A DNA stretch of 27,468 nt from Cerioporus squamosus (taxonomy: Eukaryota; Basidiomycota; Agaricomycetes; Polyporales; Polyporaceae): NCBI GenBank assembly GCA_022592435.1, contig JABYQS010000357.1:1-27468 (forward strand), read 5' to 3'. The notes under the pieces were generated by a model. The model was given only the letters and a program-made list of their open reading frames with translations, had not been told where the DNA came from and made no database searches. Below, piece by piece: positions 21,979-27,468 of this stretch (the first letter of the stretch is position 1; every line of letters starts with the position of its first letter). The position numbers and the translations under genes are program-made.

Positions 21979-24926
21979 TCAGCACCCCAGCCAAGCCCAC
22001 AAAGAACAAGACTCACAGTAACACAGGAGCCAAGAATCACCCTCGCCAAGTCGGCACGGACGCAGCATCCGCACTCCCAATGGGCACCTCCTCGGCCCAC
22101 CCCCTCTCATCGAGGGCTTCGCACCCGGCTTCCCACTCGGCCCAGTCGTCCCAGCCCCAGCCCCAGCCCCAGCGCGTGCGCGTGCCCCGATCCCCAGCGG
22201 CTTCCCCGGCGCAGCCTTCTTCGCGTCCCTCGAGCCCGAAGCAGACGACCCAGAGCCCGTGCTCTTCGTGCTCCCCGTGGAACTCGAACCCGAACCCACA
22301 CCCAAACCTGAACTTGAGGGCGCAGACAGCTTCGCGCGCTTCACGTTCTCCTTCTCGAGCGCCCCGCCCGCACGCGTCCGCGCCCGCGAAGCCGGTTGTG
22401 GTGCGGGCGCGGGTGCAGCCTTCGCCTTGCCCTTGTCCTTGACCTGAGTGCCGGCTGTGGCTTTCCGAGCAGCTGCAGCAGTAGCGGGCTTGCTCTGAAC
22501 CTGGACCTGAGGCTGGGGCTGGGGCTGCTTCTCCCGGAGCGGACTGTCGTCGTCCTCGGACACGCCCAACTCCTCTGCGAGGCTGCGCACGGGTGCAGCG
22601 TCCATGGCGCTCTCGTCCACTTCTGCGAGCGCGTCGAGTTGTGGACCCTCGGGCGATTCAGGCGAATTGGCCATCATCAGGATCCGGCTCAGCGGACTGG
22701 GCTTCACGGGAGAATACGCATGGATCATGCGTTGTGCGAACGGCTTCGCCATCGGGAATGGACGGGCGACGGGGGTGCTGGGTACGGCAGGGCCGGACGA
22801 TGAAGATGTAGATGAACTTGACGGCAGAGGTTCCGGCGTAGCGTCCATGCTGTCATCCGAGACTTCTTCGGATGGTGGCGGCATCTCGAACTTGGGCATC
22901 GGTGGTAGAGGCGGGAGATGTGTGCGCATGTCATCGAACGCTGCCGCCGGGGAGGGAGGGGGCAGCACAAATGCACTGGTGAGGTGGGGTGATGGAGGTG
23001 GCGATGGCGCTGCTATGCTAGTCTTTAAGTCCGGCAGCGGTCTTGATGGAGAAGGAGGGATGGCGGGAATAGATGATGGGATAACTTCTGTCTCGTACGC
23101 AGGAAGCACCTTGCTCTTCGTCCTGGGTGTTAGAGCAACTCCGGAGGATCGCCGCGACACGCGTGTCTTCCGTGCACCGGCTGCTTTCGCTCTGTGTTTC
23201 CGTGGTGAGCTTCGTGGCGGCGCCTTGGAGATCATGGCTGGAGATATCGCGGGTGCCTTGAGCAAAGACGAACCAGCAGCAGCAGGAGTCGGAGGAAGCT
23301 CAGCGAGCATCTGCTCGACCTCCCATGTGCGCTTCTCTTCGAGCAGCTTCAATCGTTCCGCCTGCAGGAGAGACGTTAACTGAAGCGTTTGAGACGGGTG
23401 ACAGAGCCACATACCTCCAGTGCGGCCTTCTCTCGCCCTAACCGCACAGCAGCCTCCGTGAACTTGCGTCGCTCGTCCTCCAATTCCTTGAACCGTTCGT
23501 CCAGTCGCTTCTGCTCCTCGTCTCGCGCCGGGACAGTCATCAAATCGACGCTCATCTCTGAAATGTCCTTGGAAGCAAGGCGCTGTTCTTCCGCGAAGCG
23601 GTCGAAGAGCTCCTGGGTCTGTGTGGCTGCTGCCGCTGCTTGCTTCTGCGACTGCTCTGTAAAATAGTCAGCGGTGAAACGAGTCCGTGCGAGCAAGTAA
23701 CGCACCGAGTTCTGCGCGGAGCTTGTCGATAACTGCCTGCAGTCGTTCAATATCGGCGCTCTGCTGCAAACTATCCTTTCCTGCAGACGTGGATGAAGAA
23801 GCCCTATGCGTACATGAGCAGGGAGTCGGAGGAGGCTCTGACCGATGCGACACAGTGGCGCGTAGAGACGTGAATAATGAGTTGAAGGTTTCCGACGCGG
23901 ACTCGACTGGAGAGCCGGGGAACAGCGTGCTAAGCGTAAGCGGAGAGGGCTGATACTAGTTAGCATCATAGGCAATCGGATCTGAAACGTTACGACTTAC
24001 CTCTTCCTGAGCATCAGAATCGCCCGCAGAGCGCATGCCATGCAGCACACTCTGCAGTTCATTCGCGGCAGACAACAGGATGTTCCGCAACTTGCGGTTC
24101 TGCTCAAATAGCTCCTTCCGCGCAGTCTCCGCTTGGTCTAGCGCGATGTCGAGGAAACTTTGTCCTTTGCCTCGTAGCTGAACGTCAGATGCCTCCACGA
24201 CGTCAAGGTTGGCGCAGGTGAGTCCCGCCCGCTGAAAGCCAATCTTCAGCTGCGCGTCGGACAGCTTGCTCCACCGCTCAACCATGCGCTCCTTCTCCTT
24301 CTCAATCTTCTTAATTTCTGTCTGATGTGTCGCGCGGAGCGCATGGAGTGTTGATCGTGTACGTTGCAACTCTGCTGTGGTGTGTTTGTGTGCGTTCTCG
24401 GAGATTTGGAGGGACTTGGTTGCGGCTCTGGGGCGGGTTGCGCGTTAAAAGCGTTATAGAAGGAGTCATACACATCACTCACGACATACGCGTCTTGTGA
24501 AGGTTCATCTCGCGTTCGGCGTTAGCGGCCTTCTCAGTCTCTGTTTTGTACATAGACGTGAGACGCTCATGGTCGTAGGAAAGTGTCCGGAGTTTGGTGC
24601 TGAGGTCCTCTGTGCGCGACATATCGTCCTGCAAGCGTTCTGCATATTGCCAATCCCATCTGGAGAGAGAAACTCACAATTCGTTGGCTCAACATTCCCA
24701 AGAGACACTTGACCACCCTGTCAGCATCCGCCTTCGCAAGGCCCTCCAACGAGAGTCCAGAGTCGTGTACGAAGCCATGTGCAATCAATTGCGAGTTAAT
24801 GTATTGCAAGCTGGATGTCGAAGTGCAGGATTCAGATGAACCAGCCTCAGAGAAAGGTGAGCCTAGGTCGGAGAGGGACGCGTTCAGGGCCCATTGAACG
24901 AGTTTCTTCGGAGTTGCCACAGCCAT
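21979..24926 (-). CDS. ADIP-domain (afadin/alpha-actinin-binding, SSX2IP/Msd1-like) coiled-coil protein
   Basis: Long coiled-coil protein of the ADIP family, whose animal (SSX2IP) and fission-yeast (Msd1) members anchor microtubules at centrosomes or spindle poles; the same role here is inference. Six exons with exact phases give 896 residues: 24926-24678, 24628-24483, 24427-24001, 23949-23706, 23656-23415, 23361-21979. The N-terminal ADIP region has QYINSQLIAHGFVHDSGL (about 40-57) and LSTKLRTLSYDHERLTSMYK. Heptad-rich coiled coils run to about residue 275 (IKKIEKEKERMVERW) and again at about 340-460 (RLDERFKELEDERRKF). The last 400 residues are disordered: basic SSPRKHRAKAAGARK, the conserved-looking YSPVKPSPLSRILMM, a KEN sequence (ALEKENVKRAKL) and a Gly/Ser/Ala/Pro-rich end with a 6-nt-period repeat at about 22149-22172. 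The exact C-terminus is plausible but unusual (Cys/Trp-rich). Confidence 0.85.
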
Positions 24927-24950
24927 AGAGGTACCCTAGTTTGCTGGCAG

Positions 24951-25544
24951 TGCATATATGCGCGTACGTTGTCGATGGTGTCGAGGTCGAGTGGAACGTG
25001 GACGTCGTCGTTCTCCAAGTCGTGCTGAACGATGCCGCGACGCGGTTCACCACCCGCGCGTTCGCATCACGTGTGCGAGACCTGCTGTAGGGCAGGCGCT
25101 AGCTGGACTTTGAAGTTAGTAGGAGCACCTCCTCCCTCACCACAACGATACCTGTTACTTGCTCGTCGATGACTTTGTCGCTATACTGCATGCTCGGGCC
25201 ACCCAGGACGCGATTGAGATGACTGCCAACGCTTTAGAGCTCGATCCCACCTCGGCATGAGCGCGTATACAGCAGTACCGAAGCAGCGACGGTGAGTATG
25301 GGCTCTGCTTGACTTCGAGCAATTCACTGACCATCTTCGACCTTAATAGCCATACTGAGTTGTCAATGAATCGATGTCCGAGGAGTTGAACGCGTTCCGC
25401 CAGCGCTATGGGCCGCGGTCGCCCACAAATCCAATCCTCTCGAATAAGTACTGGGCGCGCCCTGCAGATGCGCCCATGATCTTCTTGTGTCTCACCGCCT
25501 CGGGAAGCAGAACCACCGGCGTTGAGATTGGAGGCCCGCCTTGA
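24951..25544 (+). pseudogene. Unrecognised decayed coding blocks upstream of the right P450
   Basis: Three plus-strand frames with GC-rich third positions lie in order: 24951-25090 (YVVDGVEVEWNVDVVVLQVV then RFTTRAFASRVRDLL, stop), 25138-25260 (LLVDDFVAILHARATQDAIE then LELDPTSA, stop) and 25362-25544 (ELNAFRQRYGPRSPTNPILS then YWARPADAPMIFLC, stop). Each ends in a stop and the linking splice sites are poor, so they look like pieces of one broken gene rather than an active one. I recognise no family. The blocks fill the divergent space between the ADIP gene and the P450 and would leave little room for their promoters. Confidence 0.35.
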
Positions 25545-25649
25545 CCAGAGTTAGGACGCCTCAAGAAGGCCAGCTGCTATATGTAGCCCTCCGTGCTCTC
25601 ACCGTCTCCGAACCCGTCGACAGAGCAGCTAATCAATACTCCATCCGCG

Positions 25650-27468
25650 ATGAACTCCGACTTGGCTTTATACGCCGTGATCGCACTCCTTGTGCTCCTG
25701 GGATGGCGGCTCTCTCGGGCGAGACAGCGCCGCTACCCTCCGGGCCGCCGCCGGCGTTACTCACTGGCAACCTGAAGGACATTCCGCGTGGCGGCAACGA
25801 ATGGGAGGCATACATGGCATTAGGGAAACAATACGTGAGCATGTCCTCTCTTGCGCCCTGTCTTGCAGTTGCCAACCTCTCCCAAGGCGACGTCGTACAC
25901 TTCAACGTCTTCGGCTCCCATCTGGTCGTGTTGAACTCGTATGAAGCGACCAGAGACCTCCTTGACACCAGAGGGTCCATCTACTCGTCTCGACCTCTCG
26001 TCATGTTGAAAGAAATGTTGTCAGCTCTCCTCATCGTGTCGACTTCGTACTAGCAGTTGACCACAGCCGATTAGTAAACGATGGGACTGGAACCTCGTTC
26101 TCATGTCTTATGACAAGCGCTACCAGACCTACCGCCGCATCGTCCAGCAGGAGTTTCAACCGAGCGTGGTTGCTCGTTCACACCACTCGCTCATGGCCTT
26201 GGAGATAGCGAACTTCCTCGGCGCCTCCTGATCTCGCAACAGGATCTTCCGAAGCATTCAGGCAGTAAGTGTACTTGGCGGTCTCCTTCGTGTCTCTGTT
26301 CTCAGAGCTCCTTAGGCTGGCTGGAGCAATCATCATGAGGATCACGTATGGCCACAAGGTGGTCGGTGCAGACGATCCGTTCGTCTCTCTCGCGGAGGCG
26401 GTGCGCGAGACCAACGAGAAGACTCCCGGGAACGCGGTGGTGGACCTGCTTCCATTCCGTGAGTCGCCTCCCTGCCTACAACTGCCCTCGTTACTGACGA
26501 CGAATTGGATCCCAGTGAAGCACTTGCCGGCATGGGCCCCCGGAGGTGGCTTTCAACGTCAGGCGGCGTACGTCCGCGAACTGTCACGCAAGATGCGTTC
26601 TGTGCCCTTCGAAGCAGTAAAGGCACAGATGGTACGTTCAGGATTGCGGTTCCGCGGTGCGGATGTCTGACGAGTAGTGCAGGCTAGTGGGAAGGCAGTC
26701 ATCCATGGCCACAAGGCTTATCGAGAGCGAAGACATTCCGAAGGATATGGACAGAGCCCAGCTGGCCATGGCTGCACTGGCGTGGTATACAGTGGTGCGT
26801 CCGTCTCTCGAGCTTGCCACGTACCAGGCTTCTGATAGCACTCTCCGGCAGCTGGTGCCGACACGGTACGTTAATTAATCAATCCCATACTGATCCTGTC
26901 TCAACTCGCTGCGAGTGCAGACAGTCGCAACGCTCCTCAACTTCGTCCATGCGATGACGCTCTATCCCGAGGTCCAGGCTCGGCGCAGCAGGAGATCGAC
27001 ACAGTCATCGGAAGAGACCGTCTGCTGCCACGTTCGACGACCGCAAGCGGCTTCCGTATCTGTCGAACGTCGTCAAAGAGGCGTTCCGCTGGAAGCCCAG
27101 CGTCATGCTGGTACGCTGTCCATTGTTATCCTATCGAGGCAGAATGTTTCATTGACTCCATCGATGCAGGCGTTCCCCAACCACGCTTGCCGATGACGAG
27201 TATCGCGGTATGCACATCCCGAAGGGGGCTTCCGTCGTGCGAATATCTGGTACGCTTGGCTTCCCATCGAGATGGACAGGGTAGCCTCAGGCGCTGATGG
27301 ACACAACTTGCAGGGCCATGCTTCAGACGAGAACGTCTACAAGAATCCATACGAGTTCGACCAGATCGGTTCGCGCCCAGTCGTGACCACCCAGAAGAGG
27401 AGCCTGACCCGGCCAAGATCGCGTTCGGATACGGACGACGGCGTAATGCGTTTTCTTCTTCTCGTCTT
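25650..27468 (+). pseudogene. Cytochrome P450 with many frame breaks, 3' end off the window
   Basis: Microsomal P450. ATG 25650 begins MNSDLALYAVIALLVLLGWR, a typical membrane anchor, followed by the proline hinge (YPPG, then PPPALLTGNLKDIP). Later blocks: VVHFNVFGSHLVVLNSYEAT, YRRIVQQEFQPSVVARSHHS, GAIIMRITYGHKVVG, KHLPAWAPGGGFQRQ, MATRLIESEDIPKDMDRAQL, I-helix GADT-TVATLLNFVHA, ExxR helix KEAFRWKPS, PDRFAPSRDHPEEEPDPAKI and FGYGRR at the right edge. Every block is well conserved, but consecutive blocks lie in different frames: breaks near 25744, 25810-25880, 26070, 26220, 26695, 26790-26850, 26990, 27032, 27182, 27236, 27318 and 27360. The haem cysteine cannot be read at the end of the window. 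Most breaks fit loss of one base in a short run, and no isolated nonsense change is needed, so sequencing error or recent pseudogenisation are both possible. Confidence 0.8.

Noticed and set aside
22604..23383. Long plus-strand open frame of 259 codons (and 21957-22442)
   Set aside because: Antisense shadow of the low-complexity last exon of the ADIP gene, whose frame, splice phases and domain content are consistent; GC-rich third positions create open frames on the opposite strand.

Overview
The window is nuclear DNA of a filamentous basidiomycete, most likely an Agaricomycete of the Polyporales type. The evidence is the gene structure: many short introns of about 45-65 nt with GT(A/G)NGT donors and CAG/TAG acceptors, exons as short as 16 nt, third codon positions rich in G and C, and families typical of these fungi (DUF6533 membrane proteins, DUF5648 secreted proteins, a phenol-hydroxylase-like flavoprotein, expanded P450s and SDRs). 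Almost every gene here is spliced, so genes were rebuilt by joining conserved protein segments at GT...AG sites and checking that the phases add up.

Layout. 1-580: 3' part of a frameshifted DUF5648 gene. 1118-2889 and 3645-5404 (both minus): tandem DUF6533 multi-pass membrane proteins with the same 11-exon structure; the left copy has one frame break. 5405-6913: no confident gene. 6914-8379 (minus): extended SDR (dihydroflavonol-4-reductase-like). 9007-about 10935 (minus): P450 with a frame break, a lost splice acceptor and no visible anchor exon. 11097-11322 (plus): orphan tail of a methyltransferase-like gene. 11474-12910 (minus): second SDR, paralogue of the first. 12911-15139: 2.2 kb divergent intergenic region. 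15140-17843 (plus): 16-17-exon FAD aromatic monooxygenase. 17844-19674: exon-like fragments and a possible small Cys/His protein. 19675-21011 (minus): APH-type phosphotransferase. 21979-24926 (minus): about 896-residue coiled-coil ADIP (SSX2IP/Msd1-like) protein. 24951-25544 (plus): unrecognised decayed coding blocks. 25650-27468 (plus, runs off the edge): P450 with at least ten frame breaks.

Together, two NAD(P)H-type SDRs, two P450s and an FAD aromatic monooxygenase within about 20 kb look like an oxidative or secondary-metabolism (or aromatic-detoxification) neighbourhood that has grown by tandem duplication and is partly decaying. No product can be predicted from sequence alone. The APH-like and ADIP genes look like ordinary neighbours. 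No RNA gene, CRISPR array or recognisable transposon was seen. I found no clear new multi-gene system; the most unusual signals are the decay and rearrangement marks around the central P450 and the indel-only damage at both window edges.
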